Below, piece by piece: positions 46,101 to 58,100 of a stretch of 64,000 bases of DNA (within the stretch, counting starts at the first letter, position 1; every line of letters begins with the position of its first letter). Both the position numbers and the translations under genes were made by a program. The stretch comes from Asterias amurensis (lineage: Eukaryota > Echinodermata > Asteroidea > Forcipulatida > Asteriidae): NCBI RefSeq assembly GCF_032118995.1, contig NC_092662.1, forward strand, positions 1,612,001 to 1,676,000, given 5' to 3'. The notes under the pieces were generated by a model. It saw only the letters and a list, made by a program, of their open reading frames with translations, ran no database searches and was not told where the DNA came from.

Positions 46101-49100
46101 ACACCAACGCAAGGGTGTTGTGACGATAAAAATAAAACTACACATTTTTCCGCAATTAAAGGGGATTACGTTACATGTATCGTGCTGACAACTAGCACAA
46201 TACATGCTTCTATTAAAATCTCATTTTACATCTCCATTTCACAATTCAGTTCAACTGAAAGGCCAGAATAATTTGTCATTGTCTTAAATTTACATGAATA
46301 TTTATTCTTTAGCTTATAATATGTTACAGCCGTAAAAAAAAAAAGGTACACTCTGTCCGAAAAGCCATTAATAATTACTCACTGTCAATATTAATCTTTA
46401 CAGCTATTTTTTCATCTTTTTTTTTCTTGTGTAGTTGTGGCAAAAAAATAATTGTCCGAAGGAGTATTCAAGTTTGAAACACTACAACCTTTGAGAAATT
46501 TAGTTTGAATATAATTTTCACAGATTTCACAGATACTTTGGAGTTTCTTCTCTGACCTATACTATTTCTTCGAAGCCATTGATTATGTAATAGTTTCAAT
46601 GATTTGAATATCTAAATAAAAACTGTAGACCCGTAATGTGTACACATTAACAGTCAATGCTAACCTAATACTCATCAGTCATTTGAGTGTAGATTCATAA
46701 CAAACTTGAGTGTAGACTCATAAAAAATAACTCACACTTTCGTCAACAGAGCGACATTACAGAAATAAATTAAACATGCGTAACATAGATGCCAGTTCTC
46801 CGCAGAACCTATAAATAATGTCATCTTGATAAGGTACTGCTCTAGTTAATGGCGCTACATGTAGCTGGCACTAGAGTGTTTTCTCGGATGCCAGAACGAA
46901 TTACTGATGGGTGACTTAATACTTCTTCATTAGGACTTTAGCTGAAGGGGACAAAGTACACTTGAGGGTTTAAATGTTTGGAGTTCAAAGACATGCATAG
47001 ATTTAGTGGAAGGTTTCAGGCTCTTTTTTTTTCTCCCCATATCATTTTGGACTAAACAGGACTGAAATGTATTTACATTGTATTTAGATTTATGCATAAA
47101 TAGTAATGAATGATAATCAGTTCTTATACGTGTTATACAAAGCTTTTCTTCTCGGATATACAGTGTAGTCCTTGAAAAAATAGGAAGATTTTATCAAGTA
47201 CATGTACAAGGCCTTAATAGATATTTCAGGCAGGGTTTTCCTTAGCATTTTTCAAAACTGTAGGGCATTCTGGACCCAAATATGTGGATGTTTGGATGAA
47301 ACACACTGTGTTGAACAAGGTCTTTGGAATGTTTTTCCGAGGCCTACAAAGTCTGCACTCTCCAGGGGCCCTATTTCATAAGCACAAAAAGCAGCTAAGA
47401 ACAACAACAACATGCTAACAAAAATATATGGTAACCTGCTAATTTTTGCTTAGCAGACAATATTTTTGCTTAGCAGACAATATTTTTGCTTAGCAGCTGC
47501 TTAGGCAGCTCTATGAAATTGGGCCCAGGTTGGACTCTCCTGTGTGTCAGTGCAGTGCAATAGAGACTGGCGTCCTAAATACCAGGGATACACACATGTT
47601 TACAATACTGCACGTATAGTTTGGAGAATGTCGTGAAAAAAGGCAGGCACGACGAGACTCCCAAATGTCACAGTTGAATATAACAGCTGTTCCAACCCCC
47701 ACATATTAAGTCTCAAATCATACAGAGTAAGGAATAAATATATTAGTGGTTAAGTGAAAAACATGTCTCAAAAATTGAGAAAAGAGCACTTCCATTAGGC
47801 CATGGATCTGTTGACATGGCAAGTGCGTGTTAAGGTAGGGTCGTAGATTGGTCTACATAATTGTAAGAAAGACCTAATAAAAGTCACATGTGAAAGTTTC
47901 AGCAGAATACAGTGTCTACTTGCTGAGCAAAACAGTAAACAAAACTTTATAACAGTTTTTTTTACAAGCTTGCAAAATCCATTCATGTTTAGCCTCGTGA
48001 GAGCAAACACCAACAGCATCTCTGGTCGCAGCATTAATGAGCCAATCATGGTCATTTATGGCAATTGATTTTGGATAAGCATTCAAATTCGTTTTAATAC
48101 ATTACTCAAACAAAGATACTTGTCATTTGATATTTTTTCTTTACATTAAACACACAATGGACATTGAAAAAACTCACCAACCTCAATATTTTTAAAGTTG
48201 ACGATTACTCAATAAGCTTAATAAAAGTAAACAAACCCAGAACATAACAGCGGGTAGGCATGGATATTAAAAAAATAAAACTATGTGATGTGGTTTAAAC
48301 TTAATTATAAAATATATGTGAAATCAATGTTATCTTTCCTGGCTGTTGATTTTACTAGTGATGAAATGTGCACACAACCTCCAGCAAGCATGAAGCACTT
48401 ATTCATGTATTCATAACAAAACATTTCCCCCAACATAGACATAGAACATTGAATGCTAAAAATGGAACACAGAGAATAATCAGCTGGAACGTTGCCTGTG
48501 TCTGCCGTGTAGCGCCCTCTTTGTCAGCTGTGGCCACTTGGCAAAATTAATCAGATCAACCAATTGGAATGCTGAAGTTTGCAATACAGGGGATTTTCCT
48601 GAAGTGAAAGGGCATAGCAATTTTCCTCTGGTAAAGGGCACTTCTAATCTATGAGGAAAATTCAAATTTGTTTTTAAAGGCAGTGGACACTATTGGTAAT
48701 TACTCAAAATAATTATTGGCATAAAACCTTTCTTGGTGACTAGTAATGGGGAGAGGTTGATGGTATACAACTTTGTGAAAAACGGCTCCCTCTGAAGTGC
48801 CATAGTTTTCGAGAAAGAAGTAATTTTCCACGAATTTGATTTTAAGACCTCAGATTTAGAACTGAGGTCTCGAAATCAACCATCTAAACGCACACAACTT
48901 CGTGTGACAAGGGTTATTTTTCTTTCATTATTATCTCGCAACTTCGATGACCGATTGAGCTCAAATTTTCACAGGTTTGTTATTTTATGCATATGTTGAG
49001 ATACACCAACTGTGAAGGCTAGTCTTTGACAATTACCAATAGTGTCAACTGCCTTTAAACTTCACAAGCACCACAGCAAAAGCACAGGGCACAAAGGCGC

Positions 49101-52100
49101 GTCAGGGGTTATTTCTAGAACTGGGTAAAAGCACAACTCTCAACCAATGATAGGTCTTCATTGACCTCAGTGTAGCCCTGTTTGGGTCCAGTGACGTCAT
49201 ATCCAAAAGCTCTAATGCCTCAAGATAATACACAGGGTAAGGAAAGCGTTAAACATTGTGAAAAAGTACAAACCTTTCTCATCGTGACAAATGAATGACA
49301 GACTTTCAACTTGATAATCTTTTGGGGAAAAAAAAACATTACGGTAAAGGAGGAGAAAATTCTGACCTCTATCTTCACTGTTCTCCCTCTCTCGTTGCTT
49401 GTCTTGAATCCGGTTGAAGGAGCACCGCTGCTCGTCCATCCTCTTCCCCTGGAAGCGGCTTAAGACGTCAAAGAAGCTGTCGTCATCGTCCATTATCTCG
49501 GGGGAGGCCCTCTGTTGAAAAAGACAGGAGAGATTATCAGGATTGACATGATGACGTTAGACATGAGTTCTGACAATTTGTCAAAAGTTGATATTAACTC
49601 TTGCAACCTTTAGTTCACGGATAATTGTCATATTATTTGTCTTTTCCTCTAGGATGCATGAAACCTGCCTCTTCACCAACGGTCAATCAGAAAGAAATGT
49701 TAAAACATTCACTACCAAATGCAGCGCTGCTATTTTTTGCATCTTGCAATCATGGATATTTTGTACAGATTTTTTAAAGATATTTCCTTGAGTCTGATGA
49801 AAAATACTATTCAATTCTATTGAGTTACAAAGTATACTTAATACCCATGAAGACAAATCAGATAAATCTTTTCTCTAATAGTGCTTCAAATGCAAACAAT
49901 GAAATGCAAGTTAATCTGTGTCAAGCAGTTTGTCTCATTTCGGTCAAAATTATGGTTCAGCAAACCTTAAGAGCTGTTTTATTTAATCTTAAAAACAAAA
50001 ACCTATACCAACCTGTGCAGGCGATACTTGTATATTAACATTCTCCGTCTTGACGATGCAGGATGCAGAATCCCCACTGCTGGAGCTGGTGCTGGATGTG
50101 TTGGAACTCTTCCTGCTCAGTTTCTCCTTGTTGGCCGCTTTCCTCTTGAACTTGGCTCCCATGGACTGCTTGGATTTGCCGTTGGCCGTGGCGCCAAGGA
50201 CAGCATTCTGGTGAATTGTAACACAAACATTTTGTTTAATGCTAAAACACTTTTTAAACGACAGATGCAAACTGGAGTCCTTGGACTCGGGTGCAAGTTG
50301 TCTTGACCACAGGCGTTGGTCTAACTCAAACACAACCTTTGCAACGACGCCGAAACCAACATCCCTTGACACAAGGAATCAAAGGTCAACATTACTATTG
50401 CATGTGTTGAATACCAATCATCTTGCGTGCATGCGCGGTAGCTCTAGTTAAAACATGGTCCTTAAACTCTGAGTGAGGGATGTTCCATCGCCCAGACGAC
50501 CAGCTGTGTTTTGTTTTTTTCGATGGTCTTTTTTAAGATGGTATGCTGAATCCCATTTTAAGTTCAGGGACCATCCAAAATTTTTAAACAATTATAGAGA
50601 GTAGTACCACACCCTGACGAACTACATAACAACTAGAAAAAAAAACCATTGGAAATAATCTCACTAAAAGTTGTAGTATAATTTACCTTGTCCGGTGTCA
50701 TGGTAACCAGTTCAAGACGTTCCATACTTCGCCGACGTTGCCTGTTTTGTTCTGATAAGAAGAAGAAGAAAGAACAATTTGAAGAGCATTCTTATTTTTT
50801 AGGAAAAGGGAGGGAGGGGTTAAAGGTAGGGTCAAGATATTTGAAAGTAAAAATACAATAAAAAATCACTTGAGAAAGTTTCAGCTTGATAGAGTCTACT
50901 TGTTGAGAAAACAGTAAAAACTGTCACAGTATTTTTTACAAGAATGTCAAATCCATCCACGTTTGTGACAGTAGTACCAATCACATCTCTGGTCTTAGCA
51001 TTCTCAGAAACGATCCAAACATGAATCCTTTCTCAATTCAAAAGTTCTTGGGAGAGAAATTATCCGAAACATATTACATCGATCGAAGAGAAACCTTACT
51101 CAAAATAGTTTCTACAAAATCAACAGCTGCTGCGCTTCTTACCAAGTAAGTTTGTACGTCATTAAGGATTAATGGTAATAAATTTTCGGAGTAATTACTA
51201 ATCTACGAGTGATGACCCTAACCTAAACCTTTGAGGAGTGGATGAAGTGAGAACTCTGACATTTACTCTTTTTAGTGCTTAAAAAAAAAAATTGTCATCA
51301 CTACAAAATTCTTTCTAACTGACAGACAGGTTCAGTCTTAGTCAAAAAATAATCACCTTGTAATCTTTATTGCTTAGCAAATTGTGCAAAGTTAATCTTA
51401 CGAAAAAATCTATCTTCTTTTGCAACATGAGATGAAAATAATCTTGAGAAACGAACGGAAGGAGCCAGTCAGTTCTTAAGCCTCTTAAATGTGTGACTTC
51501 ATCAAACAAATAGTCTTCTAACACAAGAGAAAAAAATGTCTTGAAAGATAAAGTTAATGGTTTTTAAGTACTTATGATTTTTAGGATTGATTGAGTGACT
51601 GTAGAAGAAAAAAATATAAATCTCTTGAAACTGACAGTGACTGTCACCTTAAACTGAAATTGGTTTCTTCTTTACTTCTGCAGATGATCCGAGCATACTG
51701 ACAAAACACTTTTTGAAAAAACATTGCATCTCGGTGCATACCAACGTTTTGATAAACTTTAAAATTGTGCATAGATTAAGAGCTAATTTTTGCAGAGTAG
51801 ATTTGTTCTCTGTGAACTTTTCTTGCTATTCATTCTACTGACGCAGAGTAGATTCAGAGTTTGGAGAACCACTTATTTCTGAAAAAAGCAGGACACTTCT
51901 TTTTAAAATGATCTTTGAGAATAGGCAAAAACAACTATCTACGACATATATTTCTTTATCTATTGTAATCAATACTCATAAAATGATTATTTATTCAAAG
52001 TCAGATTTGAGAAGAAGAAAAAATGGATTTTATTCATAAGACATAATCTGAGCTGTTGTCAATCTGCCAAAAACTGCTCCATCTTACCACTGAGATGCAA

Positions 52101-55100
52101 AGCAGAGGAAGACATAAGTCATGTAAAATTATGATCTATAGAGGAAGAGGTGCCAGAAATAAGTACGAGCCCAGACAAAATATGAATAAAATTAAGATCT
52201 GCCTGCCCTGGATGGAGCAATAAAATTCTAGTCAGTCTGTAGATTCTAAGAAGTAATTTGATCTGTCTGGCTTTAATGGGGTCCTTAAAAATGCACACTC
52301 ATACTGTCGTTAATTGCTCTCTGAAGTAGCTTGGTTTCTTTAGTCCCCAATGTAAACCACGAGATGGAAAACTCTACCTTTTTCTTTAAGGGTCTTCTGA
52401 TTGGCGCTTTGGAGAAGACCATCTTGGCTACAAGAGAAAAGAAATTGTCAGAGAAATTAGTGGGTGATAATTGCAGACTCAACTTTTCAAGTAGGTTCAA
52501 GTTGCTTTGTGTCGTCAGGTCGGGTAAGATGGGTGGGGGAATTTTTGTCCCCGCATTTTATAGAACCCATAGGTATGTGGCCATCTTGGCGACAGGAGCA
52601 GGGAAGAAAAGAAAATTAAATCAAAGAAATTAGTGGGTTAAACTATATATAAATAGGTGATAATTGCAGATTCAACTTGTCAAGTAGGTCAAAGTTGCTT
52701 TGAGTCGTCAGGTCGGGTGAATTTGGGAGATTTTTTTTGCATTTTTTAGGACCCATAGTAGGTCTGTCGCCATTTTGGCTACAAGAGCGCAGGCAACAAT
52801 TTTTTAAAATTCAAAGAAATTAGTGAGCTTACTATATTAATGGGTGATAATTACAGATCCGGCTTGTCAAATAGGTCACATTTTGCATTGTGTCGTCAGG
52901 ACAGGTTAGATGAGAGGGGGGGTTTCGTATTTTATAGGACCCTTTATGTATGTGGCCATCTTGGCTATAAGAGCGGGGAAAAAAAGGGAAAAATTTCAAA
53001 GAAATTAATGGGTTAACTTTATTAATGGGTAATAATTGCAGATTCAACTTGTCAAGTAGGTTAGATCTGCTTTGTGTCGTCAGGCCAGGTAAGATGGGGG
53101 ATATTTCTGCATTTTACTGGACCCATGGGTCCACGTTTTTTCTGGATATGGTTTCGGACAATGAGGCGCCAGTTGAGGACTTATGACTTTGGAATGAGAC
53201 AGTGTTTGGAATGCTACTTTTAGATTGTATATGAAGAAAAGAGGGTGTTAGGGGGAAAATAGGGAAGAATATCACCCCTAGAGATTGTCATAAAGATGAC
53301 TTTGCTGTCAATACTTCTTAAGAAGCTTAGTTTCTGCTCTTGTTTGTCTTGCTTTTCCCTACCTGCCAGGGTCTTTGTCAAGTCCGAGTACAGTCCGTAG
53401 ATCAGCCAGGTTCATCTGCGCTGTGAGTTCCCCTGTTTTGTCCCCCACCTACAATCAGGAAACACAGTCAATGATAAAAAGAAAAGCATGATGAGGAAAA
53501 AGGAGGCGGTAAAAATCAAGCTCCTTTCAAATGTCATTGAGGAAGAAAAGACTGGCCTTTGTTGGATGGCAGTGAATGGTGACCAGGTTTAGTTACATGT
53601 ATTCATGTGTTAAAGGCACTGGACATGTTCAGTAACCAGTCACAATATCAGGAATGTTTTCTTCTTCTTGATAACAAGCAATGGAGAGCTGTTGATATCA
53701 TTAATTATAGTGAGAAACGACTGCCTCCTTTCTAACATAGCTTTGGAGAAAGAGGTAATTTATCACTAGAATATTTGAACCTGAGAAAGACTTCAGGCCC
53801 GAAGCATTTCTCAGGCATCTGAAAGCACACAAATTTGAGTAACAAAGGTGTTTTTTCCCCTTACACTATTTTTTTGCAACTTCAATGACCAATTAAGCCC
53901 AAATTTTTAAAGGTTCATTATTTTGTGCTATTACCAACGGAGAATACTCTTTGACAATTACCAAAAGTATACCCTTCCTTTAAAGCAAATACATTTATAA
54001 GCAAAAACAACACAATTCTTATCAAATGAACAAATTCATCTTGTCCATATGGGACAAACATAAAAATAAATGCCTTTTCTTTTTGTTCAAGGAATTGGAA
54101 TGAGATTTAGGGAAAGCTTTGACCATTCTCGCGGGTTGTAATGAAATTCTGTTATGCACGGGGCAAGGTTGAAATAAACACAGAGGGATTACCCCGGACA
54201 AAACAAGTAAAATATTTACGCCGATTGAAGCCCCGGGGCATTAGAAAATCTCATTGATTTTCAGATAGGAATAAAAGAGAGAGTAGAACAGAACCACCTC
54301 TGTTTTTTACTGAAGGTAAAGAAAAGAGCCGGGGTTTGTTTTTTCCAACTTGTAATGTTTTCGTAGCAGGCAGAAGATTTGATCATCAGCTTGACGAAAA
54401 CAAGATTTGGAATGATTTAAATATTTGTAGTTGTTAATTTATTTATCTGCTACTTTAATTATTTATTTATGTAATTATTTATTGCATTACACATCCAACA
54501 GTGCAAGCGCCAATAACAAGATCGTGATATGGAATCGAGAAGATATGTTCCTTATTCTGTCTTTTAGACAGAAACAAACTTTTATACAGAAATACATCAC
54601 AGTATTTTCACAAGAACGTTGAATCCATCCATGTTGAATCCATCCATGTTTAGGTGGTGCATGAAGTGTTTCTTAGATTCAAATGGTTTGGGGCAAAAAA
54701 TATATAAACCATAATTTGTAATTGGAATCTTTACTCAAAATAGTAGAACATCAACAGCTGCAGTACCCCACACCAAGTAAGTTTGGTGTCTTTCGTATTT
54801 GGATAATTTACCAATCTGCAAAAAATATTGCTACTGACTTCGACCCCAGCAAAGTTTTTCTTTTTCTTTCAGCCTTCGATAAAGACCCTGCTAGGGTTGA
54901 AACGTCAGGCCATATTGCATTTATACAATAGGTCATTTTGGTTGGTGGATCAGTTTTATTTTCATATACATCGATATATGACACTGCATTTAAACTTTAA
55001 TTTTTTATTTTATTTCAAGCATAGGTTGGTTCAAATAAAGAATATTGGTCCTGCACATTTACCAATGCTGTGGGAATTAAACTGGAAAAATTGAAAAAAA

Positions 55101-58100
55101 TGTTGTTTTTACCTCTCTGGATATCTGCAGGTGAAGTGTTGCATAGTGCAAAGCCTTGTCGTGATTCTGTAGTGCTGTGTGTGCATTACCTAGACTCCAA
55201 CATGCCCTGCCCTCTCCGACCCTAAAGATAAAAAAACCACAAACATCGGGAATTTATTCTCACCAGCTTTTCATATCTCTGAGATTCATCCCCAAATAGT
55301 GAATATTATAAATAATCATAGGGAACTGTTCAAGTCAATATGTGACGTAATCTTTATAATAATATTTGTTGTGCAATTTTGGGAGTCAATGTGTCAGTGT
55401 GTTATACAGGGTCCGCAGGTCAGGCATGGTTTTATTTTCTTTATTCTGATAAGTTTGACAAATGGATACAAATGCTCTAATGTGATACTGAGTATATAGT
55501 GCTAACACACATCAGTGTAGATGAGTAAAAACCAACATTAATATTTCTCTAAGCCAATATGGAAACTAGCCGCACATCTTACCTGTCTTTGAGCTTCTGT
55601 GCTATTCTATGATGTCTCTCATGATACTCCACGGCCGTGTTGTAATCTCTAAGAAGTGTGAAGGTGTTACCTAAGCTGTAGCAGGCCTGAGCCTCGATAG
55701 CCACGTCCCCTAACCTCCTGGCGATGTGCAAGGTTTTCCTGGAAGACAAAAAATCAATAGAAACTTTTTAGTCTGGATGGTTCCTCATAATATTTATACC
55801 TTGTGTCGACCCAAGATGAAACGATGCGAATATAGGCCGGGTTGCGTATATAGGCCAGTGCGCCCTCTAGTTCTTATACATAACTCTATGGGAAGAACCC
55901 AGAACAACCATCACGAAAGAGTACAGCTTAACCCTGGTGTTTCTGGTTCACACTAAAAACACCCTTGTTTATTTTTGCTTAGTGGAATTAGGGACTTCTT
56001 GTTATCAATATCACCGTTGCAGAGTCAGTTCTAACTAGTCTCAGCGTTCTGACTAGCCTGCTCTCATTGTCAAACCACGAAGCGAAGGTGAAATAGTAAA
56101 TAAGCAGGACAGTTCTTTCCAAAAGTAAGTAGTCCCCCGATTTTAAAAATCTATTCAGCTAAGTAGATATGTGTACACATGGTTTTACAGCAAACTAATA
56201 CATATGTATTTTATTTATATAATACAATTTTGTTTCTATAAACCAGATATTTTTAGCCTTTGGAATAATACGTGTGGTGAAGTAATTCAATAAGAGCGAA
56301 CTGAAATGAAATTATGTTTTGAGTGGGAGGACAAAAAGCTTGCTGTATAATGTACACGACATTGATGAAGCAAACCTTAAATCCATTTAACCAAAACGAG
56401 TCAATAAAAAAATTTAGCGATTTTCTATTGCGGTCTTATATTTGAAAGTACAGTATAAATCTCTTAGGTACGTTAAGGCCCACTAAAAAAAAAGAAAAAC
56501 ACTTATTGGTGCTACGATATATGCTCCCATTACTTCATAAAAACACAACAATAAGAACACAACCCAAGGCAAGCTACTTTTGTTATTAAACACTGAGAGC
56601 ACACCGACTTTGCTTCTGAAAGGCAGTCACACAAAAAACAAGCGCCACTGTTTTGGCATAACAGAGGCTTCAATTCAGCTGGTTGGAATTTCAAATTTGA
56701 TCAGGTAGGAGCCATATCTAATTAAGAGTGCACAACACTCAGCACCCGGCATTATCCGCAGTCACTCAAGAGGAATAATCAGATGGGGGGTGGTGTGTGC
56801 TAATTTCTTTGGAAAATAAGCACAAAAGATTGTGTATACATTTTAGATGACAATGGGTTGGACAGCAATTATCTTTTGCAAATATTTGACCTCAGTGTGC
56901 CGTACGAGTATACGGTAAAGTAGTATAAAGTCTTAAAGCGCACGTATCTATCAGTACGGTACTATAGGCGCTTTAAGGAAATTGCTTAAATATTGAGACC
57001 AATTTATAGAGCACTTTAGAAGGGTCAACTACAAGGTGCTGTAGCGCAATTAGCAGCCACTGCCAGAGAGTATCAGGGCAAATTAGCAATAAGTATAAAT
57101 GAGTGGTTTTACGTGCATTACACAACACAAAAGACCTACGGCTTTACATCCCATCCGAAGGACGAAGCAATGATGGTTAAGTGTCTTGCTTAAGGACACA
57201 GGTATCAAGACCAGGACTCAAACCCACACTCTACTGATCAGAAACACCAGATTTGTTTCTTCCCCTAACCGCCTAAAGAAGATAACAAAACACGGATCAA
57301 GCATGCTTGCTTGCTAAACCACATATTAGTAGCTTAGCAATGCAACGCAAAATTTAAAAAATCCTTTCGGTTTTTAAAAAAATTCTTACTTGTAGAAATC
57401 AGCAGCAGTCTCAAAATCTCCCATGAATACACAAGCGTTGCCAAGGTTACTATACGCCCTCCTCTCCGCAGCTTTGTCTCCGAATTCTTTGGCGATGGAC
57501 AGCCTCTGATGGAGGAACAAAAGAAGATGTAATGACAAGCTAATCACTGTTTACCGACTGCTAATTAAACCCTAGATTCCCCCAGGGGGCAATGGACAGG
57601 TTGTGTGTTTTAAGTGAGCCAATTTATCCAACGCTGTGTTGGGGTCGATGAAGCGTCTATGCACAAAGAGAACCATGCAAGTGCAGATTTGCCATCATTT
57701 TGCCTCTTGCAATCAGGGAGATTTTACACAAAAATATGGGAGATATTTAGAATTACAATTAAAGGGAAGGTACACGCTTGGTAATAACTCAAATTAAATA
57801 TTAACTTAAAAACTGACTTGGTAACGAGCATTGGAGAGCTGTTGATAGTATAAAGCATTGTGGGAAACGACTCCCTCTGAAGTAATGTAGTTTTTGAGAA
57901 AGAGGTAATTTCTCACTAAAATAATAAAATTCTTATCTGAAAGCACACAAAGTTGTCCAACAAGGGTTTTTTCTTTCATCATTTTCTCGCAACATCGATG
58001 ACCAATTGAACCAAAATTTTCACAGGCTTGTTATTTTATATGATGGGATACACCAAGTGAAAACACTGGTCTTTGACAATTACCAAACATGTACCTTCCC

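Larger units (their letters stand above)
40330..48600. other. Large GPSM intron between the GoLoco-1 exon and the short-form exon
   Basis: No exon was recognised. Repeats are sparse compared with the rest: 42341-42545 (E), 42565-42710 (SINE with poly-C), 43340-43470 (A fragment), 47364-47527 (E), 47829-48015 (B). The unique blocks near 43.5-43.8, 44.45-44.75 and 45.77-46.2 kb are less AT-rich and hold regulatory-looking motifs (see findings). Confidence 0.55.

Noticed and set aside
50035-50226. 63-codon frame overlapping the GPSM Ser-rich exon
   Set aside because: It is the wrong frame of exon 50013-50207, which joins in phase on both sides.
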